Assembly: GCF_041296385.1 (NCBI RefSeq) | Contig: NC_091014.1 | Coordinates: forward strand, 5,245,578-5,309,577 | Origin: Aphelocoma coerulescens | Taxonomy: Eukaryota; Chordata; Aves; Passeriformes; Corvidae | Length of the DNA stretch: 64,000 bases | Direction of reading: 5' to 3' | In this document: positions 11,132 through 23,240 of the stretch, piece after piece | Numbering within the stretch: position 1 is the stretch's first letter | How the letters are laid out: every line of letters begins with the position of its first letter | The notes under the pieces: generated by a model | What the model saw: only the letters and a program-made list of their open reading frames with translations | Told to the model about the DNA's origin: nothing | Database searches by the model: none | Made by a program: the position numbers and the translations under genes

Positions 11132-14100
11132 CGCACCCCTCTCACGCTGGTTCCACTGAGCCGTCCAGCGAGGACATTGTGGAGGCCAACGCTGTGTCCC
11201 CTCTGCCCGCGGGCACGCTGGGGCCTGTGGCTACAAGCCCCCAGTTGCGTGAAGGCTGGAGCAGCTCTGCAGGAGCAGTGCTTGGGCACGATCCCCAGGA
11301 GTGCTCCACGTGAAGCTTCCTCCAGAGCTTGGCCAGCACACAGGAATCCGATGTTTAGAAAGCCATTTTCCTGTCCGTATAAACAATTCAACCACAATAG
11401 CCCAATTCCTGGCTCTGAGGCCTCATTTAAATGTTGGTCAGTCGAGGCCCACAATTAACATTTAATTAGTAAACTCATTACAAAGGCAGGAAGTCTCAGA
11501 CTTTCCCTTCATTCTCTTTCAGGCCTCTGAAGGGAAGGACCGGGCCCGTCTTTGGCTTTCGATTCAGCAGACGGGTGGGTTTTTTTTGTTCCCTCTCCTG
11601 ATTTCCCTTTGCTTGCAGAACAGTTGCTTTCCCTGAAGCAGGCAGGCATGACCTGAATACATTGAATGTTTGGCTGGAAATAATCTACTTAACATAAATA
11701 TTTCCATCTAAATTTCACCCTCGATGGCTTCCTTAGTGTTCCCAGAGGACTGAAGGAAAAGTGGTTTTTCAGGGATGAGGTGGTGAGGAGCTTGGTCACC
11801 TGCATTCACAAGCCTTTGTGGCAGAGGAACTGCCAAAAAATTCTGATTTTGTGTATGATGCTGGAAGGTTATGTCTATTGTCTGTGATGACCAGGAGAGA
11901 AATGACCTCTTGACAATAAGAAGGGAAAATGGTGATAATTAAAATCAAGAAAAAGCACTAATGTGGAGGATGGAGCAGACTATGCCTGTGGGGAGGCGTT
12001 TTGCTGGAAATGTGTGATGAAACGGGCCCAGTGGCCTTTTTGCCAGCATGAGAGAGTGACTTGGAGTTCACACTGTAGATTACCTTACAATTAGGCATTA
12101 TTCATCCATCCACAGAGCACAGGACCTCATCTTTGGCCACTTAGTTGCTTTTCATGTGATTATTAAGGGAATACAAATTACAAGTAGAGCTTGTTTTTAA
12201 ACAATGCTAAAAAAAACCTGAACTTGCTGACTTGGAGTATGACAAGATAGACCATAGCAAAAATTATGGAAATTTATTCACCTGATCACACCTTGGAGTA
12301 GAGAGAAAAGTAAAGGTGTGAACAAAACAAAAACAATAATTGTAAAGCAGGTTTTAAAAAATATTTTCCTTTCTTTTTTTTTTCTGGTATCTATTTTCCA
12401 TTGCAGCACACAGTAGAGTTTAAAAAGTCTGTCAGCTGGCATGGATATATTTTTCAGCTTGAAATTTTGAGATTTTCTCAAAGTAAACTTTGCTCTTCTC
12501 TCTAAACAGAAAACTGTAGTACTACTGCACCACGAGTCACACAACTGTTGGATCCTTTTGCAAAGAGAGACTGTGGAAAGCAGTGAGGTTGGTTGAATTG
12601 TCTGCCTTACCTCTCTTGTCTGCCTTTTGTCAGACATGAGGAGATTGCAAGAATTTATTATTTCATAATATGAATGTCTGAAATCATAATCATCCCTTTG
12701 TAGCTGGGATCTGGCCATCTGAAAATCAATTTGGCTTGGATTCATTGCTTTATTCCATTTTATGTCTTTAACTCATTGTTTGGCCAACATTATACCTTCA
12801 GCATTTTTTCCCCTTGTGTTCACAGAACTGGAAGGAGACAACTTATAGTGATTTATGGGTGTGCTCAGCCCTAGTTTATTTTGGTTTTGCACAAATGTTA
12901 AAAAGCGTTTATTGTCAGGCAAATAACTTCTGTGTGCTGGACAAGGGCTTGAAAAAATATTTTCCTAAAGAACTTTCACAGGTCTCTTGAGTATGGACCA
13001 GGTTTTTTGCTAGATATCTAGGTCAATATTTAGCAGAATTTTGTTGGAACATCCTTTTTCCTCTATATTTCTTCTGCAGAGAAAGATAAGCCACTGCACT
13101 CCTTTATCCAGGGCATTTACCCTCGTCATCCTCCACACCAATTCCACTCACTTGGTTGGATCATGAGGTGAGCAGAGCCACAACTTTAGCTCCTTTTTTC
13201 GTACCTTCCACTGATGCTTTGAAATTTACTCTGAGCAGTAGTTCTGAAAGTTATCCAAAGGCTGTGGAGACAGAATGGGTGAACCTTACATCCCTTATTA
13301 TCCTGTGTGCCTAAACGTGGGAGCTACCTGACCAAAAGTGCTCACCTATAAAGCAGAAACCTGAGAAAATCACCTTGCTAGTAAATGGAAAAAAAACACA
13401 TCTGAGTTAGTAGAGAGCAGGGTGTAATTTTTACTCTTTAAAAGTGGAGAAATCAGATGTTTTTCTCCAATGATTAGATCTCCCTATGATGGTGTCCTAG
13501 ACATCCACCTGGAGATAGGCTCCTGTCCCAGTCATCTCAGTGTAGCTGAGATAGATTCATCCAACATGTAACTTATCTGAATGCATGCAATTTTGTCATT
13601 TCTGAGTTGTACAGTATTTTTGTTCTTGCTGTGTTCAGGACTTAACAACAAAAATAATCATTACAGAAACAGCTCCTAATCAGCAGATTTTAGAAATGAA
13701 AGGACCAAGGCAAAACAGAGGAAACCCCAATCACTTTTCTGTTAAGCATCACTAGAACCAATGAAACTCTGACATTTACCAGTACAAAATATAAAAACAA
13801 TTTTTAAATTATTATTATTCTTTATTTCATTTTCTCCATTTTGGACAGATGATTTTGTTTCAGAGCTTTGTAAAGGGCATCCTGTCCCAAAGAGTTCTCA
13901 GTGAATATTGAAGCATCCTTTTCAATGTGGTGTGAAATCCAGGCTTGTCTCAACCACTGCAGTGTGCTGGTGGTTGAACAGACAGAGAGAAGAGCTCAGC
14001 TCTCCAGATCTAAAAATAAAATCAGACATATCCCAGCCTCTCCAAGGTGTTTGGATAGTCCAAATCTTCATGCAATAGTCACACACTGCCTGGAGATCCA

Positions 14101-16305
14101 CCTACATTCCATAAGACAGTGTTTTCCCAGGGTTTTGATATGTCCACAGTGCAGTGTCTTAGCTCAAAGAAAACAGATAAAAATGAACTGTGGAAGAATG
14201 ATCTGGCTTGTTGATGGTATCCCTGAGAGATGTTGCCACTGTGCATTAAAGGTTAAAAATCCATCAAAAATAAGCTTTCTCTTAAATAAAGGAGCCCTGG
14301 CACAAGATGATGAGCTGATAGTCTGGGCCCGTTGTTTTATAAAATGCATGATTCCCTGAAATTGTAAATGACTGGCCCCATAACACAAGCACTGCAAGTA
14401 AAAGCATGGTCGTAGCTGCATCAGTTCGCTTTTCTTTTACTATTTTTTTAAAAATTAAAATTAAAATCAGGAATAGAAATAAAACAGACCAGAGTTCATG
14501 ACCTGTTCAGGAATGCAATTAGCCCATAAAAATCATGACTGGGATTTGTTGCAAGGTAGAAACATGATCCCTTAAAATAAAGTTGCCCCTTTGCAAAGTA
14601 CCAAATGATGGGGAAGAACAAAATGAGGGAGAGATGAACGGTTCTTATTTTAACCCCACTTCCCTCCCCCCTCAACCAGAAAAAGCTGTAAAAGAAAAGA
14701 CCCATCACCTCCTGTAGTCAAGTTTCACAGCAAACAAGAAGTCCTGAGCAACTCTATGATTACTTTTATCTCTGTAAGACTAATCCCATGATAAACCTCT
14801 TGTTTCCTATACTTGATGTACCACTATTTTACTACTCCTGAATGCATCAAGCACATTGTGGATGGCTCACTACGAACAAACAGAACCTGACAGTTTCCTT
14901 CCTTAAAATAAACAGAAGTGGTACTTAGACACAGTTCAAAGAGTTTAACACTCCCAGAATGGCTATTATTACCCTTTAGGTGGGCAAGTAGACCCAGTTT
15001 TCCATTCTAGTGAAGACAACTTTTTAAAATTTTGCTCCCTTCCTATTTTTTTACTGGCAGTAAAATGACAATATAATTACCAAGCCTGCTTTTTTACAGT
15101 CCTCTGCTTGCACTTTCCATGCCAAGTCATCTATGTGTTTACACCACTGCTTGTTTACTTCCACCTCTTTTTCTGAGAAAAAGTCGTGCCATCTGGACTT
15201 CTCAGAAAGCATTTTAGCAAAGACAACACCATACTGGACTGTTGGCCAACAGCAGGAGAGACTGTATTTTAAAAATAACATTACAGTTACCTCTATGAGG
15301 CCTTTGATCCAAAGACTTCTGAACCTTAATGGTTACCAGTCTACATGGAGTTCATAAAAGAAGTGCAAATTAATATGCAATTACTGTTCTGAATGAAACT
15401 ACTACTTGGAAATTCCTTCATCATTAGGGTCTGTGCTCATCCTGTGTGAGTGTGAGGAGCTGCCCAGAGTGTCTAGGACTTCTAGATTATACACCAAGAG
15501 GATGGGTAGAAAGGAATTTAAATTCTCTAATAATAAGTATCGAATTTTTGATGGGCCTACAGGAACAAGCCAAGTGGAAGGTCAGGAGCATGTGGCATAA
15601 GAGAAGCTGAGGATCCTGGGTTGGTTCAGGGTTTTAAGATGAGAAAATTCAAGATCACTTATAAGATTGGGTATTGCAGCTCTTTTATGAGGGGTGTAGA
15701 AAAGACTAAATCAAACTCTTCTCAGAGTGCACAGCAACAGGACTAAGGAACAGCCGGGACAGTGGGATATTTTGAACATTTTTTTTTTCGCCTTGAGGGT
15801 GATCAAACAATGGAAAAGAGCCCTGTGAAATCACCATCCTTGGGAATATCTAAAATTCAACCAGATGGGACACTAAGCAGTTTAAGCTATCTTCAAAGAT
15901 GGCTCTCCTTTGAGTGAGAGGCTGGATCATGTGATCTCCAGACTTTTCTTAAGCCTAAGTGTCTTCCCAGTGAGAAAGTAAAGAAAAAGTAGTGTTTTCC
16001 AGTGGCTATTTGGACCTTTCCCTCAAGCAGTCAATATCCTAAACACCTGAATAAAGGCAGGAGCTAATATCCGTACCTTGTGTACCTTATGTACCTAATA
16101 TATTATTAGTGCTGTGCAGCTCCAAACGTGTGATTGAATTTTCTCTGGAAATACATCGTTTTTTCATTGAATTTCTTGGGTTTTAGATGGAAAGTTTTCA
16201 GTTTGTGGAGCTAACTTGAAGGTTTTCAAGCTCATGATAAAAATTTCCTGGTTTTACACAGTTCATGCCTTTTCTAAAAGAAATTATGCAAGTCTGTAAT
16301 TGCCA
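11132..16305. other. Unique non-coding sequence
   Basis: Over 5 kb without a recognised interspersed repeat. It includes an exon-like segment at 11523-11574 (see findings) and an AT-rich stretch near 12060-12180 with 'caattaggcattatt'-type homeodomain motifs. Frames 12278-12745 (minus) and 13901-14359 (plus) are about 150 codons but have no domain and no supported start context. Confidence 0.5.
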
Positions 16306-16307
16306 GT

Positions 16308-16530
16308 TTAGAATCACAGAATAATTTAGTTTAGAAAAGACCCTTTAAGATCACTGAGTCCATCATTAACCCAGCATTGACAATGCCATCATGAAACCAT
16401 GTCCCCAAGTACCACCTCTGGACATCTTTTAAATAGCTCCAGAGGTGGAGACTCCACCTCTTTTCTGTCTGACCTGTAGTGATGGCTAAGAGAAAAATGT
16501 TTTGCCCTGATATTAAGAACATACTAAGAA
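16308..16530 (-). mobile_element. CR1 retrotransposon 3'-end fragment (second subgroup)
   Basis: It begins 'agaatcacagaata' and continues 'gaaaagaccctttaagatc', 'aaaccatgtccccaagtac', 'gacatcttttaaatagctcc' and 'ggtggagactccacc'. These are reverse complements of the blocks seen in the plus-strand copy at 41755-42186, so both belong to one CR1 3'-end subgroup, different from the 'cttccaacccaaacc' group. The copy is 5'-truncated with no coding part, and the distal boundary is approximate. Confidence 0.85.
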
Positions 16531-17400
16531 GAGATCTCTGTAAAGAAGCCTATTCATTTTGAGCTTATAAATACCAAATGAACCCCTTAGATCCCTACTG
16601 AAATGCTCCAGAAAGGTCAGGGGTTCAGAGAAGTGTGAAAAGGTAAGCTTTGGGGCTGGAATTCACAATGTGCTTGAAGGAGAAATGGAATGTTTGGTGA
16701 TGCTGCTGGGTTTGTCACATGTAGGAATAGGGTGATGTGTGACTGTTGCAGGTGTGTTAACAAACTTGTGGAGTTACTACTCTTGGTTTAGATTTTCAAG
16801 AAAAGTTGCTGGCTTAGCGTTCTTGGTTAGAAGGTGTGAGCAAACCCAACACAAGCAAAAATCCCAAGTCTAACCAACAGAGATGTGCAGAAATGGTTTC
16901 CCCTCCTCTGCCCTCACTGCTACCATGGTTTGATGGTATCTCCAGTGTGAGAGGAGAATTGTGTCAGGTTTAGTGACACAGGGAACAAAACCAGGGAAGA
17001 GCTGTACTGGGAAACTGCAGCTGAACACACCTCCCAACCAGCCTCCTCTGCAATGGGGTTCCACTGGCAGCAGACCTATGGGAAGCTCTGCTGTGGCCTT
17101 TCCCTCAGGCTGAAACTCCCTGGCATTATTCATTTTGGCACACACAGAGGGGGTATCACTGTGTGCAATACTTATCTACCATTGCATGAAACAAAAAAAA
17201 AAAAAAAGACAGGAAAGAATGGTATAAACCTTATGTTTCAAATATGATACTTGTCAGGACTGTCTCTACCAGTTTGTCAGTGCCAGCAATGATTCAACTG
17301 TATAAATCAGCTTTGATTTTTCCCAGGTTGCCAAGGCTGGAATAACCTGTAACACTGATTAGGTTGTGGGTGTTTTAAAGCCTTCCTAATGTATTCAGGG
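16531..17400. other. Unique non-coding sequence with poly-A tract
   Basis: Nothing beyond a 15-bp A run at 17193-17207. No processed-pseudogene sequence is recognisable upstream of the A run. Confidence 0.5.
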
Positions 17401-17402
17401 AG

Positions 17403-17547
17403 GGATAACCATCCTCTTTTTATAGCTGGGTAAACTGAGGCAGAGGGAGGAGATGCTAACCAAGAGTTACAGTGCCCCAGCCTGAGAGAGAAGCCAGCTC
17501 TCCTGACTGCTCAGTGCTTGCCTTTTAACCACTAGACCATGAATCCT
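17403..17547 (-). repeat. MIR-type SINE
   Basis: On the plus strand the segment carries 'gggtaaactgaggcagag', then 'ccagctctcctgactgctc' and 'ttttaaccactagacca'. This is the reverse complement of MIR: the 'cctcagtttcc' block, then the tRNA-derived head with its inverted 'tagtggttaa' A-box. MIR-type SINEs amplified before the amniote lineages split, so this is an old insertion. It is truncated on the tail side. Confidence 0.8.
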
Positions 17548-18768
17548 GTTTGCTTTGTTTCCTTTGGGTTTTGGGCATGTTTGTTTTCCCCTTTCATGTA
17601 CCTAATGATGCTGGTCCATAGCAGGCAGTGGACAGCTGATGGATTACAGGGAGCCCCTGGCTGGAATGGGGAGCAGGACGCTTCACCAGCTCCAGAGCTA
17701 TTTAACTCTCCTCCTATGGTGCTGGTCTGGGTCCCTCCCACTCATGCTCATATAACATCCCTGGGGCAAGGACATCAACTGCCTAAATGGAAAAAGGAAA
17801 CATTTCCTGTGTCTCTAACTACTTTAAGTGCAGTTTGGCACCTTCAAAGGAAGCAGTGTGCTTAGCTTAGTCAGCCAGCACTCAATGGGTCTTCAGAAAC
17901 CTGTGATTTTGGTGAACAAATCCATCAGAAATTGCACATTGGAAACACAACTCAGCACTCCCAGGAAGCTGGAACTGCTTGTGACCCCGCTGATACCCAT
18001 GAGCCCAAACTGCAGAGCAAAGAGCTTTTAAACTCGGGTTGTTTTTCACTCTCACTTCACAGAACTTCATTTTAGACTCCATCCATGTTGTTCATCACAA
18101 TCTCTGTGCCTAGGTTCTGATGAATCATCTCTGCTTCTGTACTTCACCATTCTTTCACTGAAGGCTCTGCTAGCAGGTCAAAGAAAGAGACACAGAGAGA
18201 AAGGGCCACCAGCACGAATGCCTGAGGAATCACTTGATCTTTCTCTACCTCACAGCATCTGCAAAGCTGTTAAACCACAGTCCTGCCCAGTTTACTGGCA
18301 GAGAGGACTGGCCTAAGACAGTGAAGCAAAGTATTTTTGTGCAACTGCTTCAAGATATCTGTAGGCATTATGTTTTAGTTTTTTTTTTCCCCTATTTCCC
18401 CCATTTTTCCAGCTGGATACTCAGATCCTGTTCCCAGTCTTAACATATCTGAAAACAAAACTGTAATAATTTTGTGTGCACATGAAAATGGGTCAGATAG
18501 CATTTAAATCCTTATTATGAGTTTTTTCCTCCTTTTTTGTTTCATGCAGTTGCATCTCACAACTGGCCTTAGAGCAGATTTGAGTCCACTAATAGTGCAC
18601 TCCACTGGAAGCTAGACTGAGCCTTTGGGTTCAAAAAGCTGAGTAGTATTTAAATACATCAGCCCCAGGAAGAAACTCTAGTATTTTAAAAATATCCCAG
18701 TAGTTCCTTCAGGACAGCAGAAGGTAACTGGTTATTATAGGTGATTCCAGGGTGTCTCTTATGGTCCG

Positions 18769-18811
18769 AATTGGTGTCTAAAACTCCACTGTGCTAATTG
18801 GTGTCCAAAAC
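18769..18811 (+). repeat. Two-copy 16-bp tandem repeat
   Basis: 'aattggtgtctaaaac' at 18769-18784 recurs as 'aattggtgtccaaaac' at 18796-18811, differing by one base, with a 27-bp period. A shorter echo 'ggtccaaaaag' follows shortly after. This is a local duplication without known function. Confidence 0.7.
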
Positions 18812-21800
18812 CAGCTCAAAGGTAGGTCCAAAAAGTTGAAAAAAAAAATTATTCTTTTTCAGCCCAGGCTGTATAAGTGTTAGGGAACAGGACCTCCCTG
18901 CCATGAAGCATTGATCCCTGAGCGGGGGTCCCAGGCTTTCTGCAAAGCCAACAGAGCAAAAAACTCCTCCAGGGGTTCCTTCACTGATTCACCCCCTGCC
19001 CATTCACTTCCCAAAATGCAGGCAATGAGATACATACCTGTGGCCATGCCTCTTCAGAGAAATGAACTCCTCTTATCATGCTTATTTATGAGGATACTGT
19101 CTATCAGGTGTAAGGACCTGTAGCTGATGCTGTAGGACAAAAAATCTTAAAAAATGGATACAGACTAGGGAACACCTGAAATGTCACTATTATCTCCAGT
19201 TGCCAGAGGCAAAGCACTTACTGGGATTATTCTCATATTATTTCACCATTAGAGTTTCTAATTAAAATGCAAGCCCTGACTTAGCTGGGCACTGCTAACA
19301 TGCAGTCTCCAATCAAGACAAGCAATGATTTTAGTCTTAATGCATTAAGGAGGGCTGTGCTATGCTTGTGTGAGTGTTACCAAAGTCAGACAGATGCAAA
19401 AAGGGAGAAAAACTATTTATGAGTGCCAGAGCACCTCCTTCATCTGCTCCACCTCCCCCAAATGAAGCCAGAAGCTGTAGTAAACATTTTCTCTCCTTTT
19501 CTCTTCCCTTATCTTGGGGAAAGGGGAGTCAGGTGGCTCTTGGTGGCAAGAGATTTCATCATCCTGCAAAATCAGGAATGTTTGCTAGCCCTGGGAATGA
19601 TGCATATCCTGGTGTGAAGCATGTGAATGAGGGCACATGGTGAATGTCACGGGAGCCGTGGCTGGGTGCGAAAGGGCCAGAGTGAGGACAGTGGTGCTGA
19701 AAGGGCATCCTGTGAATGAGGTGTGACTGATGTGCTGGGTGGTCCCGTGGCAGCCTCCTGCTATTTGATGGGCAACCAGGGAGATGCACGTGGCTTGTAG
19801 CTGCACCAGTGGTGTTCTACTTCTTTCACAAGCTCAAAAGGGAATTATAGTTTTGAAAGAATCACAGCTTTTGCTTAAGCACTGTGGGATATTGGGAAGA
19901 GCCCTCAGTCACCAGAGGAAATTTTCTTCAGACATACCCTGTTCTATCTCTTGCCAGGACTGTCTGATGTCAAAGAGAGACAGCACCCTGCTCGAGTAAG
20001 GCTGCCTGGATTTTTGTGCCAGGTTTTTAAGGAGAGTTCTGTACAACCTTGTGACAGTTTCAACTATGACTTTGAATAAAATCTAATAAGATAATAAGAC
20101 TCCAATTTTTTTGAAAACACTTATTAATTCAAACCCAGATGCTTTTGGGGGAAAAAACCCCAAACCAAAACAACCCAAAAAACACCACCCCGCCCCCACC
20201 TTCAAAAAGCCAAACTGGTTTCCTTGAATTTCCTATTTCAAAATTTAAGAGAAAAGCTTTCATGAGCCATCATTTTGATCTTTCTTTTTCAAAAGATAGA
20301 AAATTCAATTCAGCTGTTTAACCCCAGTAGTTCTTAAACACAATAATGATTTCTGAAAATTAATCCAGATCCTCAAAAGGACCCAAGTGCTTCTCTGTCT
20401 TTTAGGGGGAGAGAGATGCATCAGACTTCTGCTAACAAGGTTTCAAGGGCATCTGCCTATGGCAGGAGCACATGTAAGTCACCCACTGAACATGTTTTGT
20501 GTACCCCATAGTAATGCCCTGGTCTCCAATCCACGTTCCCTGACCCACAGCGGAGCACTGTGCCTGTGGTGGAAATACCTGTGGGTGGCAGATGTATGAG
20601 GAGGATGTTTCCAGGACAGGCTGAAGTCTCTGCTCTGCTCCAGAGCCCTTGAAACAAGATGGGATGTTCCCACGGGTTGTGTCTGGCAGTATTTGGTCCT
20701 GGGGCAGAAGAGAGATACCAGGATGACAACAAATGTGATGATCATCACCCAGAGGGGAAAATGGACCAGAAGGCAAAGAAATGAAGCTCATGTGGTGTAT
20801 GAGGCTTGGAAGGACCCATTCTGGGTAAGAAGCCCCCAAAGCTGATACAAAACAGTATTTTCCAGAGCTGGGGATTTCGCCCTTTTCAGTGAGCAATCCT
20901 TGGTTTATCTGCAAACTAGTTCTCTTCTGCTCTCCTTTGACATGAAGATGCGCCTGAAGCTTCTGCTTGTGATAATTTTTTTTTTATTTTTCTTTTCATA
21001 TTTAAGAAAAAGCAGAAATACTCCAATGAATACTTGCCCCATCTCAAAAAACCAACACCAAACCAGTTTTTGAAGTAAATAAGACAGCTCTAAAGCTGTG
21101 ACTGAGAGAGGGTCAGGCTGCAGCCAGCTACAGAAACCACTGATGGTGGGAGAGTCTGACAGTGTGGAGACTGGGGGTGGAAGCTCTGGTAGAAGAGAAG
21201 GTCATTTAGTAAAGGCAGGGGACTCTTTACACTGAGTCTCTCACTGTCTACAATGGCAGTGCTAAAGTTCACAAAGGGCATTCAAGAGACCTGCTGCATG
21301 GAAACACTTTTCTTTCAATTAGTCACCAAAGTAGAAAGTGAGAAAGAGAAACCAAGCCTGTTTTTTCTTTATTCAGAAAGTCTGCTGCACAGTCCGTCTT
21401 CCTTGAACCCCCTGCTCTGATATTGCCTCCTGAACTGGGATCTGTCATTTTGCTCATGTTAAATGTATGAAGTTCATGGCGTGAGTAGCAGTTTGAAATG
21501 GATGCTACATGTGATGGATTATCCCTCACCTGGAGGATGTAGCATTTGGAACATGGAAGTTGAGCTGGAGCCAGGAGCACTGTGCCCTCTCCTTTGCAGC
21601 TGGTGCTGAGTGATGGGGAGGAAATCTCTTAGCTGTGAAGATTGGCAGGGTTTATAAGCTCATGCTCATGTGCACTGATGGCAAGAGACTTTCCCCTGCG
21701 TGAGGCTGATTTCATCTGTGCACTCCCAAATTTGCCATCCAGGTAAGCTCTTTTCACCATGTAAAAGAAAGGTTCCAGTCAAAACCCTGGCTGTGAGCAC

Positions 21801-23198
21801 AGCTGGGATGCACAGGTGTGGGTTTACAAGGAGAGGGCAAAGAAAAGGGCTTTAGCCCCCTCATTAGCCTGCACCTCCTTTCATTTATGGCCAAAGATCT
21901 TGTGCTCCCAGTCTGGGTCCTCAGCAGTGCTGCGGGGAGAAAGAGATGGTGAGAAGAGCAAGCAAGGGGACAAGTCCAGCACGATGTGGAATGCTGGGAA
22001 GGGAGGGGCTCAGCTCTCTCCACTGGCACTTGGGCTCCTTCTTTCCTTGTGTATCCAAAACACCAAGGCCTGACCTGTCCCCGGTCCCCCTCCCCCCACA
22101 ACAGTTCTTTCTGTGGCTTCTGGCTGGGATATTGGCTGGTTTTTCCATAGTCTCCCAAGCAGTCCATCTCTCCATCTCCTGGAGGTATTCCTGCTGTCGT
22201 GTTCCTGGCTCATCATTCCACCTTCTCCCTTAGCTCAACACGTCTGTTGCCAGAAACAACCAACACTATGCTACCAACATATGGGATCCAGCATTAAAAG
22301 AGGAACTTTTGGCACACCTATTTTTCTTTTCCTTTTCTGACATGTCCTGGGTGACATCTGCTCCTTTCTTGTCACCCTGCAGTATGCATATCAGCTTTTA
22401 AAATTTAATATCTATGGCTTCATGCAAACTTAACTTTTTTTTGTTTTGTCGTTGACTTTACTGAGCCACTGGCTGTTTTTTGTTGCAGCGTTGCTTTGCA
22501 TTGAAGCTGTGCTGCACTGTACCTTATTATGTCTAAGGATTGGATTTATTTAATTGTAATTCCTTAGAAAAATGCCATTTTGCATTTGGACTTAATGTAG
22601 GGGGCAAGATGAAGACTGGAGCTCTCCCTCCACTAAAGAAAACTGGCTGTAGGTAATGCCTGTTGAATGAGAAAGGGGGTCCTGCCTTCTTACACAGCTA
22701 TTCCCATAGAAGGAGTATTTCATGTAGACATCTTGCTGGCATGGGAAAAGGCACCAGGACCTCAGGAGCTGCAGGCCAGACCCCTGCCACTGTTCAGGAT
22801 GCTGTATTTCCTCCTGAGACTTCTCAGGCTGACCCCAGTGGCCCTGACTACTGCATGTGACTCCAAGCACAAAGAAGGCTGAGCTGGGCAAGGGAAGATG
22901 TTTGTGTTTGTCTTTCTTCTTCCTTACTGTCATGTGTAAAAAACACTTTGGGGCTGCACATCAGGCTGACTGGGGCACTGTTCATCTCTGTGCTTTGCCA
23001 GAGCAGCACCAAAAGGGAATTCCCCCTATGCTTTGGTTGTTTTACTTCACATCCAAAATTGCCTTTGCTCTGTCTCCTGTGTACACAAGAAGTTTTGGCG
23101 TGTTACCTACAAGTATGAGGGAGAAAAAGAAAAGGGAAAAAAACCCTATAAAATGCATTCGTTTCTTTGGCTAACGCTGTCCCTGAAAAATGTGCTGC

Positions 23199-23240
23199 TT
23201 TTTTTTTTTTGTTTGTTTGTTTGTTGTTTTTTTTTTTTTA
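23199..23240. repeat. T-rich / (GTTT)n low-complexity tract
   Basis: A run of T, then three GTTT units and a further T run. It is simple low-complexity DNA. It may be the remnant of a reverse-strand poly-A tail, but no retroposed body is visible. Confidence 0.9.

Noticed and set aside
17193..17207. Poly-A tail of a processed pseudogene
   Set aside because: No retroposed coding or RNA sequence is visible upstream, and no flanking duplication was found.
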